From NCBI RefSeq assembly GCF_011927955.1, contig NZ_JAATJN010000001.1:3906001-3970000 (forward strand): a stretch of 64,000 nucleotides of DNA, read 5' to 3'. Shown one piece after another: positions 1 through 9,486 of this stretch. Position 1 is the stretch's first letter. Each line of letters begins with the position of its first letter. Under the pieces are notes generated by a model that was given only the letters and a program-made list of their open reading frames with translations, had not been told where the DNA came from and made no database searches. The position numbers and the translations under genes are program-made. The stretch comes from Brevibacterium marinum. Its GTDB lineage: Bacteria; Actinomycetota; Actinomycetes; Actinomycetales; Brevibacteriaceae.

Positions 1-885
1 TCCGGCGGCCGCCGAACCGCTGACCTGGGCTCCGATGTCGGTGGCATTGCCGGCGACCCAGACTCCGGGCACCGAGGTCTGGCCGAAGGAATCGGATTCG
101 ATGAAGGAGCCGGCGGGATGCGAGGTGGGTTCGAGACCGATGCCGCTGAAGAGTTCGGCACACGCAACCATCGGTGTGGCCACGACCGCAGCATCAACGG
201 CAACGACCCGACCGTCGTCCAGGCGCACACCCGTGAGTTCGTCGTCGGTGCTGTCGAGGCTCGCAATGCCGCCGGTGACCACAGGGATGTCGAGTGCCTG
301 AAGTTTGGCCTGGTCCTCGTCGCTGAGCTCTTGGTCTCCTGCGAAGAGCATCACCTGGGAACTCCACTGTCGGAACAGGAACGCCTTGTGGACCGCCATC
401 GGGCTGGTGGCCAGAACGCCGATGCGACTGTCCCGAACTTCCCACCCATGACAGTACGGGCAATGGAGCACGCCATGTCCCCACTGCTCGCGGACCCCCG
501 GGATCTCCGGCAGCTCATCGACCAATCCGGTCGCAATGAGCAGACGCCGCCCCTGAACCGCGATCCCGCTGCGCAGAGTGATCGCGAACCCATCGGCCTC
601 ACCGCTGACCTCGGTGACCCGGTCATCGACGATCTCCCCACCGTAACCCAGCACTTCAGCCCGCCCTCGCGCCAGCAGATCCGCAGGACTGATGCCTTCG
701 TGCCCCAGCATTCCGTGCACTCCGTCGGCGGGCGCATTGCGCGGCTCACCCGCATCGATGACTGCGACGCTCCGGCGTGCGCGGGCCAATGTCAGTGCCG
801 CGCTGAGTCCGGCCGCACCTCCTCCCACGATCACGACGTCGCGAATCGCGCTCTTGTTCTCTGCCATGCCGATATTTCCTGCCAT
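1..885 (-). CDS. Thioredoxin-reductase-like FAD/NAD(P) disulfide oxidoreductase (3' end outside window)
   Basis: The 295 codons present read as a pyridine-nucleotide disulfide oxidoreductase. There is an N-terminal FAD dinucleotide fold (VVIVGGGAAGLSAALTLARA, about residues 17-36), a redox-active CxxC (HCPYCHGWE, about residue 145), and a second FAD-contact stretch (VWVAGNATDI) close to the window edge. The HCPYCHG form is typical of small thioredoxin-reductase-like proteins found beside regulators, rather than housekeeping TrxB. The ATG at 885 is preferred over the one at 867 because GAGAGGA lies seven bases upstream. It is divergent from an XRE-cupin regulator with a palindrome between them, so co-regulation is likely. 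The electron acceptor cannot be inferred. The gene continues left of the window. Confidence 0.85.
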   Translation of the reverse strand, partial: MAGNIGMAENKSAIRDVVIVGGGAAGLSAALTLARARRSVAVIDAGEPRNAPADGVHGMLGHEGISPADLLARGRAEVLGYGGEIVDDRVTEVSGEADGFAITLRSGIAVQGRRLLIATGLVDELPEIPGVREQWGHGVLHCPYCHGWEVRDSRIGVLATSPMAVHKAFLFRQWSSQVMLFAGDQELSDEDQAKLQALDIPVVTGGIASLDSTDDELTGVRLDDGRVVAVDAAVVATPMVACAELFSGIGLEPTSHPAGSFIESDSFGQTSVPGVWVAGNATDIGAQVSGSAAAG

Positions 886-964
886 GCCCGAGTCCTCTCA
901 AAGAATCAGGGACCGCCACTGCGGCGTTCCGATACTTCGATGGTGACAACCACGATGCGCATTT

Positions 965-978
965 GCAAAACGTTTTGC
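965..978. promoter_or_regulatory. Perfect 14-bp palindrome, probable XRE regulator operator
   Basis: GCAAAACGTTTTGC is an exact palindrome. It lies in the 104-bp divergent gap, 11 bases before the regulator's likely ATG, and a further GCAAAA half follows at 985-990. The position suits an autoregulatory operator that also controls the divergent oxidoreductase. Binding by the XRE-cupin protein is inferred. Confidence 0.55.
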
Positions 979-989
979 TGAATGGCAAA

Positions 990-1598
990 ATGAGCGTTAT
1001 GGACGAGCTCATGGACCGCACCCTCGATGCTGTCGGACCACGGCTGAAACAGCTGCGACAGCGCCGCGACATCACGCTCACCGACCTCTCCGAAGAGACC
1101 GGCATCTCGATCAGCACACTCTCCCGGCTCGAGGCCGGCCACCGACGCCCGAGTCTCGAGCAGCTGCTTCCGCTCGCCCGGGCCTTCGGGACCACGCTCG
1201 ACGAGCTCGTCGACGCTCCTCCGACCGGGGACCCTCGCGTCAATCTGCGTCCGATCCCCACACGCGACGGTCGGACCGTCCTGCCCCTGACCCGTCGGGC
1301 CGGGGGCATCCAAGCCTACAAATTCGTCCTTCCCGCCGGGGATGACGATGCAGAACCCGAGCTGCGCACCCATGAAGGCTACGACTGGGCCTTTGTCCTC
1401 AACGGCAGACTCCGCCTCGTCCTCGGCGAGCACGACCTCATCCTCGAACCCGGCGAAGCCGCCGAGTTCGACACCCGCACCCCGCACTGGTTCGGCGCCA
1501 CCAGCTCAGGTCCCGTCGAGTTCCTCAGCCTCGTCGGCAAGCAGGGCGAACGAGCCCACATCCGAGCGGCACCGAAGCGCCGCCTCGGCGCGGAGTAG
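990..1598 (+). CDS. XRE-family transcriptional regulator with C-terminal cupin sensor domain
   Basis: The 202-residue protein has an N-terminal helix-turn-helix (about residues 17-70, with LSEETGISISTLSRLEAG) and a C-terminal cupin (about 110-190, with a LEPGEAAEFDTRTPHWF barrel segment). This is the usual two-domain design of small-molecule-sensing XRE-cupin regulators. The frame stays open to a TTG at 963, but that would run through the palindrome. ATG 990 or ATG 999 is more likely, and the message may be leaderless because no clear ribosome-binding site is visible. Its target is probably the divergent oxidoreductase and itself. The ligand is unknown. Confidence 0.85.
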   Translation: MSVMDELMDRTLDAVGPRLKQLRQRRDITLTDLSEETGISISTLSRLEAGHRRPSLEQLLPLARAFGTTLDELVDAPPTGDPRVNLRPIPTRDGRTVLPLTRRAGGIQAYKFVLPAGDDDAEPELRTHEGYDWAFVLNGRLRLVLGEHDLILEPGEAAEFDTRTPHWFGATSSGPVEFLSLVGKQGERAHIRAAPKRRLGAE

Positions 1599-1610
1599 AA
1601 GCGTTCCTGC

Positions 1611-2041
1611 TCAGCCGACGTCCATGAGGGTGGACCGGATGATGAAGCGGTTGCCCGTCGGTGACTCGACGCTGAAGCCGCCTCCCCGGCCGGGGACCAC
1701 GTCGATCGTCAGGTGCGTGTGCTTCCAGTACTCGAACTGCTCGACCGACATCCAGAAGTCGAGCCCAGAGGTCTGTCCGTCGACGCCGTCCTCGGGCAAC
1801 GGCAGTTCGAAGTGGCCGAGAAGGACGTCCGCGTCGGAGGTGAGGAAGTCGCCTTCGGGGAAGCACATGGGCGACGAACCGTCACAGCAGCCTCCGGATT
1901 GATGGAACATCAGTTGCCCATGCTTGGCGACCAGATCTCCCAGGAGGTCGATGGCGGCTTGTGTCATGGCCACCCGTGATCTCTCCTCCCCTTCGATGGT
2001 CGGGGTTGATTCGAGGGCTGCTGTTTGCGTTTTCTCGCTCA

Positions 2042-2042
<1 letters not shown>
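1611..2042 (-). CDS. DUF779 family protein, aldehyde-dehydrogenase partner
   Basis: A 143-residue protein with the DUF779 signature: a Cys-rich HQSGGCCDGSSPMCFPEGDF segment around residues 47-66 and a C-terminal beta-rich part. The family has no established biochemistry but is recurrently encoded directly after ExaC/AcoD-type aldehyde dehydrogenases. That is the arrangement here: its ATG shares one base with the dehydrogenase stop codon (TGATG), so the two are translationally coupled. The clustered Cys and His residues could bind metal, but this is inference. Confidence 0.85.
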
Positions 2043-3565
<1,523 letters not shown>

Positions 3566-3575
3566 GACACTCCTT

Positions 3576-3604
3576 CGTGTGAGTCCATCCGTTCGTTTCA
3601 CACG
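3576..3604. promoter_or_regulatory. Inverted repeat in the aldehyde dehydrogenase leader
   Basis: CGTGTGA (3576-3582) and TCACACG (3598-3604) form perfect 7-bp arms 15 bases apart, directly upstream of the AAGGAG ribosome-binding site of the dehydrogenase. It could be a repressor operator or an RNA hairpin beside the ribosome-binding site. The rest of the 224-bp gap (3566-3789) shows nothing else recognisable. Confidence 0.3.
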
Positions 3605-3789
3605 CAGTTTCGCGTGCTGCGCCAAGCCTCGAGCATCGGTCCGAAGCGGATGTGTCCGTGTCCTCTCACCTTAGGCCGGACAGTGCGCGTGGACAATAGC
3701 TCGGACGATCTCACGGCGTGCAACGCCTGGTCGAATCCGCACTCGGCGATCCCGAGCCCCAGGTGCTCTCCGGAGTCTAAGGTGGGGAG

Positions 3790-4863
3790 ATGACCCAACG
3801 TCTGGAACGTGCCAGAAGGATCGCCGCTGTGATTGCCGGGTTCGATGCCGCCGAGACGAGAGCACTCGTGGAGGCCGCACAGACGGTCGGGGTCGGTATC
3901 GGTGGGACGACTGGAGTCGCGAAAATCGACGGGACGTCTGTCTTTGTGAAACTCCTACCCCTGACTCGGCGAGAAATGGAGGACCCATTCTCCGCAGTCG
4001 ATCACTCCGGGCTCCCATTTGTCTCCCACTACGGAATCGGCAGCCCCTCGCACGGAGTGGGGCGAGAGCTGGCTGCGCACCAGATGACCTCTGAATGGGT
4101 TCGGACCGGCACGGCAGATTTTTTCCCGCTTCTCCTCGGATGGCGAATCCTCGATCACCGCTGCGAGATCGACCTCAGCGAGTTCGACGGCGACGGTCCG
4201 CAACGCCAATGGGGGCCCTATTGGCCCCAGGTCCGGGCGAGACTCGACGAGATGAAGTCAGCGTCTGCCAGCATGGTGCTCGTTCTGGAGTATGTGCCCG
4301 AGACTCTTGAGTCGCAGCTTCGCAGAGAAGTGGCTGCCGAAGCTGGAGGGACAACCTTCGCAGATGCGGTTGACCAGATCATCGAGGCCACTGCGTGGAT
4401 GGAGGATCAAGGATTCCATCATTTCGACGTCCACCCGGGAAACATCCTCGTCGAGGAGGGCAGGCTGCTTTTCACAGACTTCGGGCTGTCCCTTCACCGC
4501 GGGTTCGATCTCACCGAAGACGAAGAGGCATCCCTACCTGCGCATTCGGGCTTCGACCGGAATACCGGTCTCATGCACCTCTTCCATTGGACGCTCTTCG
4601 AGCTCGGCTACACTTCCGGGTCGGAGCGGCTGTCCCTGTTGCGCGCGGCCGCTGCTGACCCGAACGCATCGGAGTTGGAACCGGTTCGAGCCGCACTCGG
4701 CGAGGGCACCGACCTTATTTCCCACCATGCGAATATCGCTGTCGACATGACAGACATGTTCTACGTGCTCATGAAGGACGTGTCCGGTGCCGGCTACGGT
4801 TGCGGCCGGCGGCATGGTGAGACTGAAGCCACGGTGCCGACTAGCCTGCCGCTCAGGAGATGA
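3790..4863 (+). CDS. Kinase-fold protein of unknown substrate (APH/protein-kinase-like)
   Basis: The 357-residue protein carries a compact kinase core. A VAKIDGTSVFVKLLPL strand near residues 43-58 supplies a candidate ATP-binding Lys. FHHFDVHPGNILV (about 211-223) has the HxDxxxxN catalytic loop. LLFTDFGLSLH (about 228-238) has the metal-binding Asp of DFG. The loop form HFDVHPGN is shared by aminoglycoside phosphotransferase, Fructosamine/HipA-like and lipopolysaccharide kinases, so phosphotransferase activity is likely but the substrate is not. The last 25 residues are Arg/Gly-rich and non-descript. The stop overlaps the next ATG (ATGA at 4860). GTGGGG upstream serves as a weak ribosome-binding site. 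Confidence 0.7.
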   Translation: MTQRLERARRIAAVIAGFDAAETRALVEAAQTVGVGIGGTTGVAKIDGTSVFVKLLPLTRREMEDPFSAVDHSGLPFVSHYGIGSPSHGVGRELAAHQMTSEWVRTGTADFFPLLLGWRILDHRCEIDLSEFDGDGPQRQWGPYWPQVRARLDEMKSASASMVLVLEYVPETLESQLRREVAAEAGGTTFADAVDQIIEATAWMEDQGFHHFDVHPGNILVEEGRLLFTDFGLSLHRGFDLTEDEEASLPAHSGFDRNTGLMHLFHWTLFELGYTSGSERLSLLRAAAADPNASELEPVRAALGEGTDLISHHANIAVDMTDMFYVLMKDVSGAGYGCGRRHGETEATVPTSLPLRR

Positions 4864-5045
4864 CCGTGGAAATCCGTTCATACAGCTCGGCTGATTGCGA
4901 GCCGCTTCTGGCCCTCTTCGCTCGAGCCGGAAAGGACTCACCGACGGGATCGCTGTGGGAAGATCCAGATTCCGAAGCGGAGATCTACCTGCACCCGTAT
5001 ATTCGCCACGACCCACCACGTACCGTTGGACCATGGACGTGTTGA
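4860..5045 (+). pseudogene. 5' remnant of a GNAT acetyltransferase gene
   Basis: The 61 codons begin like a complete GNAT protein (MTVEIRSYSSADCEPLLALF, then SPTGSLWEDPDSEAEIYLHPYI). They then lose similarity and stop after GPWTC, before the acetyl-CoA-binding R/Q-x-x-G-x-G/A motif that defines the family. The open frame continues directly into the start region of the next acetyltransferase. The simplest reading is a deletion that joined the front of one GNAT gene to the front of another. Translational coupling (ATGA) to the kinase-fold gene suggests it was once the second gene of that operon. Confidence 0.55.
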
Positions 5046-5626
5046 CGAACGTCGAAGTGGTCCCGGCGACGCCAGGCCTGTGGACGCGCTTGGGTCGGGT
5101 GTTCGGACCGCGTGAGAAGAATCCGGACTCCTGCTGGTGTCAACGCTTTCGGCGACATGATGCCCTCAACAATCGCACCGCCCTCCGCAGAGAATTCGAG
5201 GAGTCAGAAGCTCCCGTGGGATTGCTGGCTCTCGTTGACGGCGAAGTAGCGGGTTGGACACGGGTGGTTCCCAGAGCAACATTGCCTGGGATCCTCAATA
5301 ACCGTGCATTGGCTCGACTCTTCGATGACCAAGCAGACGCCTGGTGGGTGTCGTGCTTCGTCGTCAGACGTGAGTACCGCGGCGCGGGCCTCGGGGTGAC
5401 GCTGCTGCGCGGAGCTGTCGATTGGGCGTTTGAGAGTGGCGCAGCTGCGCTCGACGGCCATCCCGTCGATGTTGCGGCTCTGCGCAGGGCACCAGCACCC
5501 TCCGCCGTCTTCACAGGCACGCTGGCAATGTTCCGACAAGCCGGCTTCACCGAGATAGCTCGCACCTGCCCAAGTCGGCCCGTCATGCGCCGCGAGCGGA
5601 ACGGACCGCCTCGGTGCTCCATCTGA
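5033..5626 (+). CDS. GNAT-family N-acetyltransferase
   Basis: A 197-residue protein with GNAT core features: a central strand (GLLALVDGEVAGWTRVVPR), then SCFVVRREYRGAGLGVTLLR, where RGAGLG is the acetyl-CoA pyrophosphate-binding loop (about residues 118-123), and a C-terminal AMFRQAGFTEIARTCPSRP segment. ATG 5033 lies inside the end of the upstream remnant. No strong ribosome-binding site precedes it. The substrate cannot be predicted. The motif layout resembles uncharacterised actinobacterial acetyltransferases with a WCQRFR segment. Confidence 0.8.
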   Translation: MDVLTNVEVVPATPGLWTRLGRVFGPREKNPDSCWCQRFRRHDALNNRTALRREFEESEAPVGLLALVDGEVAGWTRVVPRATLPGILNNRALARLFDDQADAWWVSCFVVRREYRGAGLGVTLLRGAVDWAFESGAAALDGHPVDVAALRRAPAPSAVFTGTLAMFRQAGFTEIARTCPSRPVMRRERNGPPRCSI

Positions 5627-5648
5627 CCAGCCGCAGCCCTGCTTCGTC

Positions 5649-6200
5649 CTAGGCTCCTGGCCTCACGACCTCGTACACGAGCATGTCCCTGGTCTCACCG
5701 TTGGCGATACGATGTCCGACACCGAATTTCTGACTGCTGTAACCAGCTCTCCGGGCTGTTCGCTGCGACGCGATGTTCCAGGGCTCGATGTGCAGAACGA
5801 TTCGCAGAAGTCCTGGCACCGTCCATCCGAAGTCTGTCAGCGCTCGAAGCGCGTTCACGGCGTATCCGAGTCTCCGGTGTCTGGGATTGATCGCATAACC
5901 GGCCGTCCCCAGACCGTCGTCGAGACTTTTCAGCCACAGACCGCAATGCCCAACTGCCTCGTCGCTGACGGCCGAGGCGATGGCGAATGAGAATCCTGCG
6001 CCTTCGGAATGCCGGCCCTGCTGCCGTGTGACCCACGCCAGCCCATCTTCACTCGAGGCGTCGAATGGCAATGACCCCGTCTGGGGAACATAGGGATCGG
6101 TCGAGAGCTCGCGTGCCATGGCAACATCCTTGGGCGCGACCTCCCGCAGCACGACGGGACCGTGCCTCGGCGGCGTGCTCGGCCACGGTGGCAGAATCAT
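5649..6200 (-). CDS. RimJ/RimL-like GNAT acetyltransferase
   Basis: A 183-residue protein of the RimJ/RimL subgroup. It opens with a GPVVLREVAPKDVAMARELS first strand-helix, continues with GTAGYAINPRHRRLGYAVNALRALTDFGW carrying the acetyl-CoA loop (RHRRLG), and ends with the subgroup's IEPWNIASQRTARRAGY motif. Such enzymes acetylate alpha-amino groups of proteins or small molecules. ATG 6200 gives a normal-length protein; the frame opens further to 6308 but the extra residues are low-complexity. It converges with the preceding acetyltransferase. The 205-bp gap on its right holds nothing recognised. Confidence 0.8.
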   Translation of the reverse strand: MILPPWPSTPPRHGPVVLREVAPKDVAMARELSTDPYVPQTGSLPFDASSEDGLAWVTRQQGRHSEGAGFSFAIASAVSDEAVGHCGLWLKSLDDGLGTAGYAINPRHRRLGYAVNALRALTDFGWTVPGLLRIVLHIEPWNIASQRTARRAGYSSQKFGVGHRIANGETRDMLVYEVVRPGA

Positions 6201-6405
6201 GTCAGTGCTTTGACCACGATCGGACAGGGAGTCGATTCGCCCCACAGATCGGTCACCAGCAGACGGTCCACGTCGTCGGGAACCTGCTTGCCACGGACTG
6301 CTCTCCATTGAGTATCTGCCATGAGACCCACACTAGCCTCAATGCACATCCCGCTGTATCCGAATCGACATCGGGCACCGACCCGGATCGAAGCCGGTCA
6401 ATACG

Positions 6406-7287
6406 CTACCGACGTGCCTTCTCGAGCATCTCGGCCATCTTTCGATCACGCTCGGTCTCCTGGGGCATAGCCTCGAGCAGGGCACGGCACCGGGCCTGGA
6501 TGGGTTCGGCCATGAGTCGATCGGGCTGGCAGTAGAGCCGGTCGTTGTGGATGGCTTCGAGCACCATGGTGCCGACCTCGTCGGGGTCTTGACCGAATGG
6601 TTCGAAGAGCGCCTCGAATCGTTCCAACTTCTCTCTGTACTCCGGATCCATCGATTCGGCCTCAGCCTCGGCCGGATCGAGCCGACGGGTCGTCTCGGCG
6701 ATCCGGGTGGCGACGAAGCCAGGGCTCACAAGGGTCAAACCGATCCCGTACAGCTTCAGCAGATTGCCGATCGTCTCGGATAGGCCGGTCACCGCGTACT
6801 TCGACGCGCAGTACATGAACTGGGCGCCGCCGGTCACAGCCAGTCCAGAGCCAGACGAGGTGTTGACGACGTGCGCCGGCCCACCCCGCTCGACCATGCG
6901 CGGCACGAAGGTCTGCACGCCGTTCACGACACCACCCAGATTCACGCCCAGTGTGTGGTCCCAGTGCTCATAGCTCATCGTCTCGAGATTCATGCCGCCC
7001 ATCCCGCTGCCGACTCCGGCGTTGTTGCACAGGACGGCAACCGGGCCGAGCTCCCTCTCCGTGCGATCGGCGGCGGCTGCCATCGCCTCGCGGTCACGGA
7101 CGTCGAGGGGGATCGTGATCACCTCGGTGATGGCGTCCAGCTCGCGTTTCGCTTGGCCGAGGGCGTCTTCATCGAGGTCGGCCAGCGCCAGTTTCGCACC
7201 TTCGGCGGCGAAGGCGCGTGCCATGCCGAGCCCTATGCCACTGGCTGCGCCGGTGATGAATGCTGTGCTGTCAGAAACGGTCTGCAT
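6406..7287 (-). CDS. Short-chain dehydrogenase/reductase
   Basis: A 293-residue classical SDR. It has the cofactor motif TGAASGIGLGMA (about residues 12-23), DVRD, the NNAG motif (about 88-91), the catalytic Ser in SSGSG and the active-site YCASK (Tyr-x-x-x-Lys, about 162-166). The Asp after the second strand (LALADLDE) suggests NAD rather than NADP preference. GGAGAAAT precedes ATG 7287. It is divergent from a TetR regulator with a palindromic operator between them, so it is probably that regulator's target. The substrate alcohol or ketone is unknown. Confidence 0.88.
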   Translation of the reverse strand: MQTVSDSTAFITGAASGIGLGMARAFAAEGAKLALADLDEDALGQAKRELDAITEVITIPLDVRDREAMAAAADRTERELGPVAVLCNNAGVGSGMGGMNLETMSYEHWDHTLGVNLGGVVNGVQTFVPRMVERGGPAHVVNTSSGSGLAVTGGAQFMYCASKYAVTGLSETIGNLLKLYGIGLTLVSPGFVATRIAETTRRLDPAEAEAESMDPEYREKLERFEALFEPFGQDPDEVGTMVLEAIHNDRLYCQPDRLMAEPIQARCRALLEAMPQETERDRKMAEMLEKARR

Positions 7288-7305
7288 CGGATTTCTCCTT
7301 AATTC

Positions 7306-7322
7306 GAGAGAGAGAGAGAGAG
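7306..7322. repeat. (GA)n dinucleotide repeat in the SDR leader
   Basis: A run of 17 alternating G and A bases lies between the TetR-type operator and the SDR ribosome-binding site. In the SDR message it reads as CU repeats. Confidence 0.9.
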
Positions 7323-7342
7323 CCGTCGCTCTTCATTCATTA

Positions 7343-7360
7343 CGGTACAGTTGTGTACCG
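7343..7360. promoter_or_regulatory. Probable TetR operator
   Basis: CGGTACA and TGTACCG form perfect 7-bp arms around a 4-base spacer, 32 bases before the TetR-family gene and 56 before the SDR. The size and position are typical for TetR-family operators in divergent pairs. Binding is inferred. Confidence 0.6.
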
Positions 7361-7391
7361 GATTCGTAAAGGGGTATGAGACGATATCGAT

Positions 7392-8012
7392 ATGGCTGGC
7401 CGACCCCGTAGCGCTGACGTCGATCGGCGGCTCGAGCGCTCCGCCCTGATGCTCTTCGCGGAGGGCGGCCGAGCTGCAGTGAGCTTCGATCAGGTGGCAC
7501 GACGAGCCGGCGCCAGCCGCACCGCGATCTACCGACGGTGGGATACTCGTGAGGAGCTGATCGCCTCCGCGCTGCGCGCTTTTCGCGCCGAGTCCGAAGC
7601 AGGACTGGAGGATTGGACCGACCGGCCGCTCGACGCGATCCTCGACCTGTTCGTCGACCGCGCCACCGCAGCGCTGGAAGATGAATTCGCCCGTGATCTT
7701 CTGCGACAGCTGGTTGCGCTCGGGCCCGATGGCGGCGCGATCACACAGACCTACCTTGTGGAGATGTTCGCTCCCCGACGCGAAGCCTTCTCCGCCAAGA
7801 TCCGCGAGGCCCAAGACGGCGGCCAGATCGATCCCACCCTCGATCCCGAGCTCATGCAGGACCTGCTCGCCGGCGCACTGATCCACCGGCTGCTGCTCTG
7901 GGGCGACCTGGCAACAGATACCGACCCGAGATCCCATGTCAACGCGGTGCTCAGCGCCATTGGGTTTCCCCGACCACCCAGCCAACACGGCCAGCCGCGA
8001 AATTCGACGTAA
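7392..8012 (+). CDS. TetR-family transcriptional regulator
   Basis: A 206-residue protein with a TetR N-terminal helix-turn-helix (about residues 13-60, with VARRAGASRTAIYRRWDTRE) and an all-helical C-terminal ligand domain that resembles the TetR_C_16/C_33 types (…LVDRATAALEDEFARDLLRQL…). It is likely to repress the divergent SDR and itself through the palindrome at 7343-7360. The effector is unknown. Confidence 0.88.
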   Translation: MAGRPRSADVDRRLERSALMLFAEGGRAAVSFDQVARRAGASRTAIYRRWDTREELIASALRAFRAESEAGLEDWTDRPLDAILDLFVDRATAALEDEFARDLLRQLVALGPDGGAITQTYLVEMFAPRREAFSAKIREAQDGGQIDPTLDPELMQDLLAGALIHRLLLWGDLATDTDPRSHVNAVLSAIGFPRPPSQHGQPRNST

Positions 8013-8080
8013 TTCGATCTGCCAGCGGTATCCGTCAGTGCCGACCATAGGCGGTCACCGGCACTTGATATCCTCAGTCC

Positions 8081-8305
8081 ATGAACGACATCGACAGCCC
8101 GGTTCTCCGTCTGATCCCGTATCTCGCGGCGTTCACGGTCACGATCTTCGTCACGCTGGCAGTGATAGGAAGCAACGAGAGCAATCTGCCCATCACGTTG
8201 GTCACGGCCGCCATCGCCTATTTCGGCACCTACTTCCTCACCAGGTTCGTCATCGGCCTCGTCGTCCGCGGCAGCCGCGACGAACGGGGCAAGGACCTGG
8301 AATAG
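8081..8305 (+). CDS. Small two-helix membrane protein
   Basis: A 74-residue protein with two hydrophobic segments (LIPYLAAFTVTIFVTLAVIG about 11-30, and ITLVTAAIAYFGTYFLTRFV about 38-57) and a charged C-terminal tail. No family is recognised. It ends four bases from the convergent permease stop. The length, the hydrophobic pattern and ordinary codon use support a real gene, but nothing indicates its role. Confidence 0.6.
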   Translation: MNDIDSPVLRLIPYLAAFTVTIFVTLAVIGSNESNLPITLVTAAIAYFGTYFLTRFVIGLVVRGSRDERGKDLE

Positions 8306-8308
8306 CGC

Positions 8309-9379
8309 CTACTTCCTGTCCTGCGCGGGCACGACGACCTGACGGATGATGATCATTCCCGAGGCCGCCACCGGCACCGCGACCACGGCACCGAGCACTC
8401 CGCCCAGCGTGCCCCCGGCGATGGCGGCGATGATGACGAGGGCACCGGGCACGTCCACGGCCGCCTTCATGATGCGGGGGCTGAGCAGGTAGGCCTCCAC
8501 CTGCATGTAGACGAGGTAGTAGATCGCGGCCGCAATGCCCAGACCGGGCGAGACCATGAAGCACGAGGCGGTGATGATGATCGAACCGGTGATCGGTCCC
8601 ACGAGTGGGATGAGTGAGGCGAGGAAAGCGATGAAGGCGAGCAGCGCCGGCAGCGGGGCACCGATGATGGTGAGGAAGATCGCCGAGCACACGCCGTTGA
8701 CGATGCCCAAGGACACCTGTCCGAGAACGTAGCGTCCGATGGATCGCGTGACCTCCTCGGTGACGGATTCGACGGTCGGTCGCGAACTCGCCGCGACGAG
8801 GGAGTACATGGCCCGCTTGATCGTCGGCATCGTCACGGCGAAGTAGATCGTGAGGATGACGACGATGATGACGCCGGTGATGAATGCCAGGATTCCGGCA
8901 CCGATCGACACGACTCCCCCGCCCACCGACACCACGTTCTTCGGGTCGGCGACCCAATCGCCGAGGTTGTTGAAGATCTTGTCGACATCGACGGCACCGG
9001 TGAATCGCTGTTCGAGGTCCGCGACCCAACCGGTGGCCGCGAGATTCGCGACGATATCCGGGAGGTCGCCGATGAACTGTTGGATCTGGCTGATGATGGC
9101 GGGGGCGATGAGCAGCACGGCACCGGCGACGACGAGGATGAAGGCGAGAATCACGAGGACGACCGACAGGGACCGGGGCAGCCTGCGGTCGACCAACCAC
9201 ATCACGATCGGTTCGAGACCGAGGGCCAGGAACAGCGCCAGACCGATGTAGATGAACACGGTCGCCACGGACTGCAATGCCGTGATCAGCGCAAATGCGA
9301 GCCCCACGCCCAGCGTTCCGGTGAAGCCGACCCGGAACGCACTGTTGAGAGTGAGGGTCTTCCCCTGCCCTTTGCCCAT
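8309..9379 (-). CDS. AI-2E family transporter (YdiK/TqsA-like membrane protein)
   Basis: A 356-residue protein with about eight membrane segments. The family's long extracytoplasmic stretch lies between the third helix and the middle of the protein (IQQFIGDLPDIVANLAATG…), and a later part has the LIPLVGPITGSI family motif. The name comes from TqsA, but members also include exporters with other or unknown substrates. ATG 9379 (MGKGQG) gives family length; the frame extends upstream to 9538 without family similarity. It is divergent from the M3 peptidase. Confidence 0.85.
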   Translation of the reverse strand: MGKGQGKTLTLNSAFRVGFTGTLGVGLAFALITALQSVATVFIYIGLALFLALGLEPIVMWLVDRRLPRSLSVVLVILAFILVVAGAVLLIAPAIISQIQQFIGDLPDIVANLAATGWVADLEQRFTGAVDVDKIFNNLGDWVADPKNVVSVGGGVVSIGAGILAFITGVIIVVILTIYFAVTMPTIKRAMYSLVAASSRPTVESVTEEVTRSIGRYVLGQVSLGIVNGVCSAIFLTIIGAPLPALLAFIAFLASLIPLVGPITGSIIITASCFMVSPGLGIAAAIYYLVYMQVEAYLLSPRIMKAAVDVPGALVIIAAIAGGTLGGVLGAVVAVPVAASGMIIIRQVVVPAQDRK

Positions 9380-9486
9380 GGTCCCCAGTGTAACCAGCGA
9401 CCATGCACTTGCTCGCTCCAAGGCGTTAGGATCGAGGACGAGACCTGGCACCATCCTGAATCCGTGAAGAAAGTGGTACGTCGACG

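Noticed and set aside
4780..4863. Frameshift near the end of the kinase-fold gene
   Set aside because: The Arg/Gly-rich end looks odd, but the catalytic core is complete, no other frame continues the protein, and the stop overlaps the next ATG in a normal coupling arrangement.
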